Shown: piece by piece, positions 55,415 through 63,975 of the stretch | Position numbering within the stretch: position 1 is the stretch's first letter | Layout: every line of letters begins with the position of its first letter | Source of the DNA: Clostridium thermosuccinogenes | Lineage (GTDB): Bacteria > Bacillota > Clostridia > Acetivibrionales > DSM-5807 | NCBI RefSeq assembly: GCF_002896855.1 | Contig: NZ_CP021850.1 | Location: forward strand, 831,665 to 895,664 | Length of the DNA: 64,000 nucleotides | Reading direction: 5' to 3' | Program-made: the position numbers and the translations under genes | The notes under the pieces: model-generated | The model's database searches: none | Seen by the model: only the letters and a program-made list of their open reading frames with translations | What the model was told of the DNA's origin: nothing

Positions 55415-56263
55415 TTACTGCTTTTGTATTTCAACAAACTGCCTTCCCTCAATAAAGCTCACTGCAGCGCCGGTAGCAGTCGCATATTCGGCATGCTCAG
55501 GAATATGGAAGTTTACATCATACAGCTGGGACAGTTGGCTGAAAATCTTCCGGCATTGGTGAACGTTTGTAAGGTTTCCCGTCAGCACGACATCCTTTAT
55601 CTGGTCTATTCTCGTGGCGAATACGGCCATCATGCCTATGGTCTGGAATACGAGATTGATGATGCCATAAGCTATGTCCGCTTTTGTAGCCAGGTCGCTG
55701 ATCTTCCCGAAATTGGATGCGGTGGTTTCCGGAGGCAGGCCTTTCAGCACGTCACGGGTGATATCTCCAATTGAGAGATCTACATTGGCCAGATTGCCGC
55801 CTTGGGAAGTTTCAATGATATCATCAAAATGCCGGATATTCAGCATCCTGTTGGACAAGCCGAGGAGTGTTCCTCCTCCGACACCCGTGCCTCCCATATG
55901 TTTTTCGCTTTTTCCGTCGGCTCTTATAAAGGCGGTTCCTGTGCCCATGCTAACTATTATAGCCTTTTGAAGCTTGCTGAGGTGTAAACCGCCCATTCCT
56001 GTAGCGACAAACTCATCCACCTTTCCGGTGGGAATTCCAAACAGGTTCTCCTTTAAAAATGAAGAACCGACCCCCGTTACCATGATTCTTTCAATATTGT
56101 CAAGGGATAGGCCATTGACGCTCACAAACTTGCCAAAGGCTCCGTACACCGAAGCCAGAGGGTCGTTTGCCTTCACCAGCATGGGACTGAACATGCTTCG
56201 GTCATTGAACCCTGCTATTTTTGTTGTGCTTCCGCCTATATCTATACCTACTATTATCGGCAT
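55415..56263 (-). CDS. coaW: Type II pantothenate kinase
   Basis: The 282-aa protein carries IVGIDIGGSTTKIAGF (phosphate-1 loop), MVTGVGSSFLKENLFGIPTG, VSMGTGTAFI, GGTGVGGGTLLGLSNRMLNI and VVLTGNLTNVHQC, with the ATG at 56263 preceded by GGGAGTG. These features define type II PanK (CoaW) of the ASKHA superfamily, the first step of CoA synthesis. It follows a truncated OPT transporter ORF by only 5 nt, so they share a transcript. A terminator and 17-nt repeats close the unit. Confidence 0.93.
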   Translation of the reverse strand: MPIIVGIDIGGSTTKIAGFNDRSMFSPMLVKANDPLASVYGAFGKFVSVNGLSLDNIERIMVTGVGSSFLKENLFGIPTGKVDEFVATGMGGLHLSKLQKAIIVSMGTGTAFIRADGKSEKHMGGTGVGGGTLLGLSNRMLNIRHFDDIIETSQGGNLANVDLSIGDITRDVLKGLPPETTASNFGKISDLATKADIAYGIINLVFQTIGMMAVFATRIDQIKDVVLTGNLTNVHQCRKIFSQLSQLYDVNFHIPEHAEYATATGAAVSFIEGRQFVEIQKQ

Positions 56264-56268
56264 TAATT

Positions 56269-56523
56269 TCACTCCCTTGCTCCTGAAGACATGGCTGCCT
56301 GAATAATGTTGATTTCGTTCAGAGTTGTTTTTACAAGGACCTTAAGAAGTGCCATAGATAGCACGTATACGAATATTGTTGGCCAAGGCAGGGCGCTCAT
56401 GCTGAGCGCTACATACATGGAACACGCTGTGATAATGCACGAGCCGAGCATTCCTATAAGGATTGCTCTTAATGAAAGCTGACCTACGCCAAAGAAACTG
56501 CGTTCTTTTTCACCTGTTTTCAT
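56269..56523 (-). CDS. Short ORF matching N-terminus of OPT-family transporter
   Basis: The 84-aa product begins MKTGEKERSFFGVGQLSLRA, then ILIGMLGSCIITACSMYVAL and SALPWPTIFVYVLSMALLKV, ending TTLNEINIIQAAMSSGARE. This matches the first two membrane helices of OPT/YSL oligopeptide transporters (usually over 600 aa) and stops where the third would start. The stop overlaps the GTGAAATTA just in front of the kinase gene. It has a good ribosome site (GGAGGGTG). It may be a remnant of a deletion that fused the transporter start to the kinase gene, or a small independent protein. I see no remainder of the transporter. Confidence 0.65.
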   Translation of the reverse strand: MKTGEKERSFFGVGQLSLRAILIGMLGSCIITACSMYVALSMSALPWPTIFVYVLSMALLKVLVKTTLNEINIIQAAMSSGARE

Positions 56524-56834
56524 TTTACACCCTCCGTTCTTATTCCTCTCAAGGATATAAGTCGAATAACTAAAATAATAACAATATAATATAATGTCCG
56601 GTTTCAATAATGAATACCGGCTTTTATTGATTATATTACCACATTAATATGTAGGCAGCAAATAATAAGTTCATCAGATTCAATATGGTGCTTGGGGCAG
56701 CGAATGCCTTTATGTGCGGTATCACCCGACATGTTAGTCCATAATTTTAGGACAAAGATTGATAATATCTTACTGGGGTGGCCTGGAAAATGGTATAATA
56801 TCTAATGTCAAACATTAGCATGGAGGTAGATAAT

Positions 56835-57797
56835 TTGAGAGTAAAAAGTTTTTTGAAACTGGTTGAGATTCAGACAAAACTGGCCAGCGTGATACCGTTT
56901 CTATTGGGTACGGTTTATGCTTTATACCGTTTTCATAAGTTCAATGCCTTGAATTTTATTTTGATGATGATTTCACTTTTGTGTTTTGATATGTTTACAA
57001 CAGCTTTGAACAACTTTTTGGATTTTAAGAAAGCCAGAAAAAAACATGGCTACAACTATGAGAGGCACAATGCCATAGTGAGAGACGGACTTACCGAATC
57101 TTCAGTATTGAGCGTCATGGTGGCATTGTTTTCATTAGCTGTGCTGTTTGGGATACTGCTTTTCATAAGGACGGATATACTGGTGCTTTTAATAGGAGTT
57201 GTTTCTTTCCTGGCAGGCATAAGCTATTCCTACGGTCCCATACCAATATCCAGGACTCCCTTCGGCGAGGTTTTATCGGGTCTTTTTATGGGCTTTATCA
57301 TCACATTTTTGTCAATTTACATCCACATATACGATAGTGGTATTGTTCAAATAGCCCTCGACAATCGCATGCTTTCCATCAATATCGACTGGTATGAGAT
57401 TATGGCAATCTTCCTGCTGTCTGTCCCCACGATGTTCGGAATAGCCAACATAATGCTGGCCAATAATATCTGTGATATTGAGGACGATATAGAGAACAGG
57501 CGCTATACACTCCCTGTGCATATAGGCAGGGAAAAGGCATTGATGGTTTATAGCTATCTGTATTATGCCATATATATTGACATATTGCTTATGGTATTCT
57601 GCAAGCTGACTCCTGTGGCCTCGCTTCTGGTTTTGCTTACCTTTGTGCCGGTCAGAAAGAACATTAAGGAGTTTTTCAAGCTGCAGACTAAAAAAGATAC
57701 TTTTGGGCTGACCGTCAATAATTTCGTGCTCATCTGTGCATCAATGACAGTGGTAGTAGGTGTGTTTGCGGCCATTGGGTCTATTGCCTGGAGATAG
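56835..57797 (+). CDS. UbiA-family prenyltransferase, MenA-like
   Basis: The TTG at 56835 has GGAGG at 56822-56826, 8 nt upstream, and gives 320 residues; an ATG at 56805 lacks a ribosome site. The protein has about eight membrane helices and the two Asp-rich active-site motifs NNFLDFKKARKKHG and ANNICDIEDDIENRRYTLPV, with SYGPIPISRTPFGEVLSGLF between. These belong to the UbiA superfamily; the sequence type resembles 1,4-dihydroxy-2-naphthoate polyprenyltransferase (MenA), which attaches a prenyl chain in menaquinone synthesis. No other men genes are seen in the window, so the quinone role is tentative. Confidence 0.87.
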   Translation: MRVKSFLKLVEIQTKLASVIPFLLGTVYALYRFHKFNALNFILMMISLLCFDMFTTALNNFLDFKKARKKHGYNYERHNAIVRDGLTESSVLSVMVALFSLAVLFGILLFIRTDILVLLIGVVSFLAGISYSYGPIPISRTPFGEVLSGLFMGFIITFLSIYIHIYDSGIVQIALDNRMLSINIDWYEIMAIFLLSVPTMFGIANIMLANNICDIEDDIENRRYTLPVHIGREKALMVYSYLYYAIYIDILLMVFCKLTPVASLLVLLTFVPVRKNIKEFFKLQTKKDTFGLTVNNFVLICASMTVVVGVFAAIGSIAWR

Positions 57798-58045
57798 GCT
57801 GCTGCAACCGTCAAATTCCTGTTTGCTCCAGCAGTGCAGCAAAATTTCGGCACATTTACTTCTATCACCAGGAGCAGAGATAGGACAGGCTATGATGGCG
57901 GTGTCGTTCGATGTAAAGTGAAGTGCTTCGCAAAATTCCTGTGAAAGGCTGCCTTGCCCCAATGCGGCATGACACGATTAAATTTAGGAGCATCAAGCAA
58001 ATTTCACCGTTATGATTTCAGCATAAATACATAATATAAGTATAA

Positions 58046-58473
58046 GATAGTGTAAAGCGACGCATTAAAAAATGGTATGGCACAATTGATGAGAAAAAGA
58101 TGGTGCAAAGCAACGCATGAAAAACGTGGTATTACAGTATTGATGAAAAAATGATGATGCAAAACAGCGCATGAAAATTGCAATGCGGCAGTATTAATGA
58201 GAAAATATAGCATAAAGTAGCACATAAAAGCGTGAATGAGGTACTATTAATGAGAAATGATGGTGTAAGCAGCCCATGAAAAGCGTGGTATGGTGCAATT
58301 AGTGAGAGAAGCGACGGTTCAAAGCAACTCATGAAAAACGTGGTATTACAGTATTGATGAAAAAAATGATGATATAGGACAGCGCATGAAAAATGTGGTG
58401 CGGAAATTTTAATGAGAAAATGACAATATAAAGCAGCATATTAAAAATGCGGCTTGGCATTATCGAAAAAAAT
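58046..58473. repeat. Array of eight degenerate 54-nt tandem repeats
   Basis: Eight abutting units of 52-55 nt: 58046-58098, 58099-58152, 58153-58206, 58207-58258, 58259-58312, 58313-58367, 58368-58421 and 58422-58473. Each has the pattern GATGGTGCAAAGCA, CGCATGAAAAACG, TGGTATTACA, GTATTGATGAGAAAA with changes. There are no unique spacers. The final unit ends in the ribosome binding site of the PH-domain gene. Confidence 0.85.
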
Positions 58474-58488
58474 CAAGGAGGTAAATTT

Positions 58489-58866
58489 ATGGGTTTTTTA
58501 GATGGTTTAATGGGCAATGCTTCCGAAATCAGTGTCGGCGCTGCTGAAGAGGAGTTTTCCAATCTGCTGGCGGAGGGGGAGCATATAGAAAAAGCATATC
58601 AGCTTATCAGAGATATGTTTTTATTTACCAATAAGAGACTGATTTTGGTGGACAAACAAGGAGTAACCGGTAGAAAGGTGGAATACCATTCCATACCTTA
58701 CAATAAGATCACCCACTTCAGCATAGAAACAGCAGGACATTTCGATCTGGATGCGGAACTTAAAATATGGATTTCCGGCACTCAAATGCCGATTCAGAAG
58801 CAGTTTAACAGAAACCTGAACATCTATGAGCTGCAGAAGGTGCTGGCAGCACACATACTGAAGTAA
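58489..58866 (+). CDS. Bacterial PH-domain protein
   Basis: The 125-aa protein starts at ATG 58489 with AAGGAGG in front. The sequence (LAEGEHIEKAYQLIRDMFLF, TNKRLILVDKQGVTGRKVEY, HSIPYNKITHFSIETAGHFD, LDAELKIWISG) is a bacterial pleckstrin-homology-like domain (bPH, YokE/PF08000 type). The N-terminal MGFLDGLMGNASEISV helix is usual for the family. It has no membrane segment. The role is unknown, with a guess of membrane-stress or scaffold function. The 54-nt repeat array directly upstream is an unusual leader. Confidence 0.88.
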   Translation: MGFLDGLMGNASEISVGAAEEEFSNLLAEGEHIEKAYQLIRDMFLFTNKRLILVDKQGVTGRKVEYHSIPYNKITHFSIETAGHFDLDAELKIWISGTQMPIQKQFNRNLNIYELQKVLAAHILK

Positions 58867-59050
58867 ATAGGGCTTTTGGATTACTTATGTGATTTTTGTT
58901 TAATGCCGGGAGATGAAAGCCTATTTGACTTGTTTCAATAGTAAACGGGCTGTATATCCCTATAAAGCCGGTTTCTTTTCGGCTGCCGCAATTTTTGATG
59001 CGGCGTGTTTAACCATTTTTGTTGGTTTATAGAGGATAGCAGCCCTTTTT

Positions 59051-59359
59051 CTATCCCAGGAATTCAGGCTTTTCAACATAGTCCGAGCGGAAGGCTTTCT
59101 GTAAAATTGTAAAATCAATCCCTTTATTGCCATGGCTGAATTGGCATGGAAATCTGGCACCGCAGGTGTCGCACTCCACATATTGCCTGGCTTCCTTTTG
59201 CTCCCGGTTGTCAAATAAAAACGGCAGGAACTCTTCTCTGTTTCTGAGCCCCGGCGCATCGGAATCTATGACGTAGGAATATACATAGGTGGCTTCGTAT
59301 TTGGCTTTGAAGCTTTTTCCCTTGCAGACAGGGCAGATTATATGTTCCGATAAATCCAT
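59051..59359 (-). CDS. Small zinc-ribbon protein
   Basis: A 102-aa protein with two CxxC pairs (CPVCKGKSFKA near residue 9 and CDTCGARFPCQFSH near residue 63), which could bind one zinc. An acidic middle segment with RNREEFLPFLFDNREQKEAR separates them. GGGAGG stands before the ATG. No homologous function is recognised; similar small proteins are often DNA- or metal-handling accessory factors. It is divergent from the LarA-like gene. Confidence 0.75.
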   Translation of the reverse strand: MDLSEHIICPVCKGKSFKAKYEATYVYSYVIDSDAPGLRNREEFLPFLFDNREQKEARQYVECDTCGARFPCQFSHGNKGIDFTILQKAFRSDYVEKPEFLG

Positions 59360-59535
59360 TTTATTTTACCTCCCTCTGTTCTTTGGTGTGCAAATCATCT
59401 GCTATCTATAGTGTTTTCTTTTTGAATTTAGTATAATATTAGTAATGTTTGGCAATCACGAAGGTCTGGCAGTTCTTTTTATCCGTACGGTTTGTAGCTG
59501 ATGACCGGACAAAAGGTTTTATGGAGGGTTAATCT

Positions 59536-60813
59536 GTGAAAATATCAATTAAAGCATCATCCCGGGATGGGATAACAGATTCTGAAATAAAAAGCGCCCT
59601 GGAGCAAACTCTGAAAGACAGAGGGGAATTGAAAAGGGTTCTGCTCATACCTCCCGACTATACAAGGCTGAATTCCTATGCGGGAGTGATAACCGGCATT
59701 TATTATGATATGCTCAGTGAAAAGTGCAGGGTGGATATAATGCCGGCTTTAGGCACTCATATGCCTATGTCGGACGATGAGAGGATTGAAATGTTTGGCA
59801 GCCGGATACCGAAAGAGTGCTTTATAAACCATAACTGGCGTACGGATGTGGTGAAGATCGGAGAGGTACCGGCCAGCTTTGTCGAGGATGTATCCGATGG
59901 CCTTATGAATGAGCCGATAGATGTGGAGGTAAACAGGATTTTGCTGGACAAATCCTATGACTTGATAATCTCCATAGGGCAGGTGGTGCCCCATGAGGTG
60001 GTAGGCATGGCCAACTACAGCAAAAACATATTTGTGGGCTGCGGAGGCAGAAGCATGATAAACCAGACCCACATGCTGGGAGCTTTTTATGGCCTGGAGA
60101 GAATAATGGGAAGGGATTTTTCCCCTGTGCGCAAAGTATTCGACTATGCTGAGGAAAACTTCATCAGGGATATACCCTTGATATATGTGCTCACGGTCAC
60201 CAGCCAGCACAACGGAAAAACGGTGGTCGACGGTCTTTTTGCAGGTAGGGAAAGGTCGTTGTTTGAAGAGGCTGTCAGGTTAAGCCAGGAAAAGAACCTT
60301 AATTTCGTTGAGGAGCCGTTAAAGAAAGTCGTGGTTTACCTTGACGAAAAGGAGTTCAAATCCACCTGGTTGGGAAACAAGGCTGTTTACAGGACAAGGC
60401 TTGCTATAGAGGACGGAGGAGAGCTTTTGGTTTTAGCCCCCGGGGTCAGGAAGTTCGGAGAAGACGACGGAAATGATTTGCTGATAAGAAAATATGGTTA
60501 TGTCGGGCGGGAGAAGATACTGGAATTATTTGGAAAGAATCGGGATTTGAGGGATAATCAATCTGTTGCCGCCCACCTGATACATGGGTCTTCCGACGGA
60601 AGGTTCACTATAACCTATGCGGTGGATAAGCTTACCAAGGAGGAAGTTGAAGGGGTCAATTACAATTATGCTCCCATCTCTTCCGTTTATAAGAAATATG
60701 ATCCGTCGAAGCTGAGAGAAGGATTCAATGTGTTGGATGACGGAGAGAAAATCTATTATATAGCCAATCCTGCCCTGGGACTTTGGGCGGACAGAAAGCG
60801 GTTCCAAATGTAA
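59536..60813 (+). CDS. LarA-like (lactate racemase domain) protein
   Basis: The 425-aa protein belongs to the nickel-pincer racemase/epimerase family. The N-terminal half has LLIPPDYTRLNSYAGVITGI and the conserved His in ALGTHMPMSDDE (about residue 74). The motif VVPHEVVGMANYSKNIFVGC (about 151 onward) matches the His and Lys that carry the Ni-pincer cofactor in LarA. The C-terminal half (VAAHLIHGSSDGRFTITYAV) is of the usual type. GTG 59536 has GGAGGG upstream. Members isomerise alpha-hydroxy acids or sugar acids; the substrate is not evident. No larBCE cofactor genes are nearby. Confidence 0.85.
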   Translation: MKISIKASSRDGITDSEIKSALEQTLKDRGELKRVLLIPPDYTRLNSYAGVITGIYYDMLSEKCRVDIMPALGTHMPMSDDERIEMFGSRIPKECFINHNWRTDVVKIGEVPASFVEDVSDGLMNEPIDVEVNRILLDKSYDLIISIGQVVPHEVVGMANYSKNIFVGCGGRSMINQTHMLGAFYGLERIMGRDFSPVRKVFDYAEENFIRDIPLIYVLTVTSQHNGKTVVDGLFAGRERSLFEEAVRLSQEKNLNFVEEPLKKVVVYLDEKEFKSTWLGNKAVYRTRLAIEDGGELLVLAPGVRKFGEDDGNDLLIRKYGYVGREKILELFGKNRDLRDNQSVAAHLIHGSSDGRFTITYAVDKLTKEEVEGVNYNYAPISSVYKKYDPSKLREGFNVLDDGEKIYYIANPALGLWADRKRFQM

Positions 60814-60840
60814 ATAAAAGTGAAAATGTAAATAAAAATG

Positions 60841-60888
60841 AAAAAACGGCCTCCGCAGAGGTTTCAACTTTGCGGAAGCCGTTTTTTT
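60841..60888 (+). terminator. Two-way terminator between LarA-like and GH172 genes
   Basis: A long stem with one bulge (ACGGC-CTCCGCAGAG paired with CTTTGCGGA-AGCCGT) is flanked by A on the left and T on the right, so it can stop transcription from both convergent genes. Confidence 0.9.
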
Positions 60889-60893
60889 AAGTT

Positions 60894-61976
60894 TTATATA
60901 ATTTCCAAGTAGTCCCTGTCCGGAAGCTCGGGCAGCTTTACCGAAGGCAGAGTCTGATACCAATAAGCGACAGAGGAAATATCATCCTGGAGGGGCAGGT
61001 ATCTTCCGCCGCTGCGCCATCCGAGAGCTTGTATGGTGACCTTCAAATCCTTTTCAAATCTTATCGGATCGGTGATATGCCACCTGTACATGCCAAACCG
61101 CATCTGGGACTTGTAAACACCATCCGGTTTTATCACCTGATGCAAGCCGGAATACGGAGTGCTGAAAGTTTGATATTGATGGGTTTCCTGGTTCTCAAAA
61201 TTATATGACCCGCAGAAATAGTCTTCCGTACCAGTGCCGCAAATGGTGGGAAAGTCTTTGTCCCCATCTATATAGAATTTTATTTCGCCTTCTCCCCACC
61301 ATCCGGTGTTGTTTACGCCCCAGGCCAGATAGGTTCCGACATATTGACCCTGGCCCTGGACGTTATCCAGGATGGTATATACTTCCTTATAGGGCAGAGG
61401 ATTGACTCTTCTGAAACTAGCGTGAAAATATGCGCAGTCATCGGGGACATCGGTCAGAGTGTAATTTATCTGGTAGTAAAGGACCATGTCTTCATCCGCA
61501 ATATTTGTCATTGTGATAATGCATTTCTTTCTGAAAGGCATTTCCCAATAACAGTTGAAAGCGCTTCCCGGATTGACGCATACGGCAAGGGAGGAAAGCT
61601 GTGCGTATTTTCCCCAACCGCAGGCAAAAAAGTCACCTACGGGACACTCTACCGAAGGATGCTCCTGTCCGTCCCAGTATATCCTTAAGATACTGAACCT
61701 CCAATTGCCGGTAGGGGTCATCCATATTTGCTGGATTGCTCCCGGGCCGTCAATATCAGCCAGCGTGAATGTCTCACCGGCCTTTATTACTACCGAAGGG
61801 GAAATTTTCCACCCCTGGCCCAAGTCCCTGGCACAGCGGGCGCCTGTTCCTTCTGTAGCCATACCACCTTTGCCTTTTTCCCCGGTAAAGTTCTCCGGGC
61901 TGATGGAGCGAGTTTTGGCTGAAGACAGGCGGGAGAGATTCCCAAGATTCATTCCTAAACCATTAAATGCTGACAT
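60894..61976 (-). CDS. GH172-family (DUF2961) glycoside hydrolase
   Basis: The 360-aa protein matches DUF2961/GH172: FTLADIDGPGAIQQIWMTPT, LRIYWDGQEHPSVECPVGDF and FACGWGK. It then has GWWGEGEIKFYIDGDKDFPT and GTGTEDYFCGSYNFE, with the acidic residues that serve catalysis. Members cleave alpha-D-arabinofuranosyl or fructofuranosyl links. There is no signal peptide, so it is cytoplasmic or released by another route. GGAGG stands before the ATG. It is divergent from an AraC regulator, which probably controls it. Confidence 0.88.
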   Translation of the reverse strand: MSAFNGLGMNLGNLSRLSSAKTRSISPENFTGEKGKGGMATEGTGARCARDLGQGWKISPSVVIKAGETFTLADIDGPGAIQQIWMTPTGNWRFSILRIYWDGQEHPSVECPVGDFFACGWGKYAQLSSLAVCVNPGSAFNCYWEMPFRKKCIITMTNIADEDMVLYYQINYTLTDVPDDCAYFHASFRRVNPLPYKEVYTILDNVQGQGQYVGTYLAWGVNNTGWWGEGEIKFYIDGDKDFPTICGTGTEDYFCGSYNFENQETHQYQTFSTPYSGLHQVIKPDGVYKSQMRFGMYRWHITDPIRFEKDLKVTIQALGWRSGGRYLPLQDDISSVAYWYQTLPSVKLPELPDRDYLEII

Positions 61977-62255
61977 ATGAAAAACCTCCTGAGTTTATTA
62001 TGATGGTATGCTTTTATTATCATATAGCTTTCGTAAGTAGCTTCTGCTTCATACCATACCGATGAACCTCATGATTTTGAACCATGAAAATTCTTATACC
62101 TGACTATCATGCATATTACAAGTTTAATTTATCCGCGGGAGCATGTCTTTATCATATATTTACATTTATTTAACATTTATTGCTCTTTTATAACAGCCCA
62201 TATAAAATGTAAATGGAGAGGGCAAAACAGATTGGGTAAAGAGGTGCTTGCAAAT

Positions 62256-63125
62256 ATGGATATAAATTATCTGTCGCCTTATATTCGGGTAGCGATGGAC
62301 AGCAGGATAGAGCCTCCATGGCATCTGCAGGAAAGAGTCATTTTTGACTATGAATTGCTTTATGTCAAAGAGGGCAGGATACTGGTTACAGTCGAGGATC
62401 GCGAGTATTTCGGGAATCCGGGGGATATATTCCTTTTCAAGCCAAAGCAAAGGCATTCCATACGTGTACTTGGCGAAAATTGCTTTAGACAGCCCCATAT
62501 CCATTTTGACCTCTTTTATCAGCAGGATAGCCCGGAAGTGAAGGTTTCCTTTAAGCCTCTGGAAAGCATGACAGATCATGAAATGAGATGGTTTCGTGAG
62601 GATGTTACCAAAAATCCCGCCATGCAGCTGCCAAATAAAATCTGCTTGCGCAATACAAGATATTTCGAGGATATGCTTTTTGATATCATCAATGAATTTA
62701 CGATGAAAATGCCCTTCTATGAAATTAACATTAAAGGGCTTTTTACAAAACTATGGACATATCTGATGCGGGAAAACTACATGGAAAACAACCCGGCGGT
62801 TCTGGGAAATATCGATGAGCTCATACGCATCAAGGATTACTTGGCCAGCAATATTGACAGGGAAATCACCCTGGATATGCTGACGAAGGAGTTCAAAATC
62901 AGTAAGTTTCATCTGGTCAGACTGTTTAAAAAGGCTTTCGGAATTACACCAATGCATTATAACCGGCTGGCCAGGATCAATAAGGCAAAGGAAATGATAC
63001 AGTTCACCAGCAAAAGCTTTACGGAAATCTCGGAAATGCTGGGGTTTAACAGTGTTAACGCTTTCAGCCGGAATTTCAGGAATGTGGAAGGGGTTCCTCC
63101 GTCCTTTTACAGGAGAAAAGGCTGA
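62256..63125 (+). CDS. AraC-family transcriptional regulator
   Basis: The 289-aa protein begins MDINYLSPYIRVAMDSRIEP (ATG 62256, AGAGG upstream; the longer frame to 62109 lacks support). The N-terminal cupin domain (LYVKEGRILVTVEDREYFGN, PGDIFLFKPKQRHSIRVLGE) is followed by a C-terminal double HTH with MLTKEFKISKFHLVRLFKKA, FGITPMHYNRLARINKAKEM and EISEMLGFNSVNAFSRNFRN. It likely senses a sugar and activates the divergent GH172 gene. The common upstream region (61977-62255) holds the operators, but I cannot define them. Confidence 0.92.
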   Translation: MDINYLSPYIRVAMDSRIEPPWHLQERVIFDYELLYVKEGRILVTVEDREYFGNPGDIFLFKPKQRHSIRVLGENCFRQPHIHFDLFYQQDSPEVKVSFKPLESMTDHEMRWFREDVTKNPAMQLPNKICLRNTRYFEDMLFDIINEFTMKMPFYEINIKGLFTKLWTYLMRENYMENNPAVLGNIDELIRIKDYLASNIDREITLDMLTKEFKISKFHLVRLFKKAFGITPMHYNRLARINKAKEMIQFTSKSFTEISEMLGFNSVNAFSRNFRNVEGVPPSFYRRKG

Positions 63126-63339
63126 TGCCAAAGAGTTGTTGCTAACGTCTGAATAGAAACCGGTAAAGAGAAGCCGGCAGGAAAAGCACAGTAAATATTT
63201 AATAAATTATTAATAATTAGTGCATTGTAAATTAATATTATTTATATTAGAATTAAAATTGTTAATGGCAAAATTAACTATTACATGTTTTTTGTGTGTG
63301 GAGTTTTATCGCAGGATGATTTCGAAAGGAGATTCTATA

Positions 63340-63975
63340 ATGGAGTTAATTCCCCGCAATGCGTCTGATTTGACACCAAAATCGGAGGTTTCCGGCGAAA
63401 AACGAGCTTCCTCTTTAAAAATCAGTGAGATTTATCTTGACGGAAAAGTAAAAAAGGCAGAACTCATAGATGAAGATGAAAAAAGCTATGGAATATTCAT
63501 GCATTCTTTGATTTTAAGCAATTATGCGGAAGTTATCAAAGTCAGCAACGGTGAAGCAAATATAATCGGTGACGATATCGAGAAGGCAGTATTTTCGTAT
63601 ACATCATCAAAAGGCTTCAACAAGAGTCTTATAGACAGCATTGCCCCAAAAGTCGCCGACATTTCCCTGTCCGAAGATGACAGCCTTAAAGCTTCAGCCC
63701 ATGCAATAAACGAAAAGGTCAGAATAGTTTCCAAAGGAAGACCTGATGAGATTTTGGCTAGATGTTCATATATTCTTAGGGATTCCAGATTTGTGAAGGT
63801 TACAAGGAGAATTTGCCGTGAGGTGAATTATATGCTTCTGGGTATGCTGAGCAGATGCCAGGAAGTGTATGCCCTTGCTATAAAGGACATTTCAGAGCTT
63901 TCTGAGATGTTGGCTCCGGATGCATATGTAAAGGATATGGCCCTCGTTGCGTTGATCGGCATGGGATATGCCTGA
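63340..63975 (+). CDS. Stand-alone P-type-ATPase N-domain-like protein
   Basis: The 211-aa protein starts at ATG 63340 with GAAAGGAG in front. The middle to C-terminal part has EKVRIVSKGRPDEILARCSY and ILRDSRFVKV, where P2-type cation ATPases read KGAPDxxLxxCxx, and MLSRCQEVYALAIKDISELS, corresponding to RVLALAxKD. The protein ends in VALIGMGYA, where the ATPases continue to DPPR. So only the nucleotide-binding domain equivalent is present; the phosphorylation site DKTGTLT and membrane parts are absent. It may be a domestic regulator or a remnant; the clean start argues for a real gene. Confidence 0.65.
   Translation: MELIPRNASDLTPKSEVSGEKRASSLKISEIYLDGKVKKAELIDEDEKSYGIFMHSLILSNYAEVIKVSNGEANIIGDDIEKAVFSYTSSKGFNKSLIDSIAPKVADISLSEDDSLKASAHAINEKVRIVSKGRPDEILARCSYILRDSRFVKVTRRICREVNYMLLGMLSRCQEVYALAIKDISELSEMLAPDAYVKDMALVALIGMGYA

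Noticed and set aside
58046-58473. Regular repeats that could be taken for a CRISPR array
   Set aside because: The units abut each other without unique spacers, the repeat itself is diverged, and no cas genes are near.
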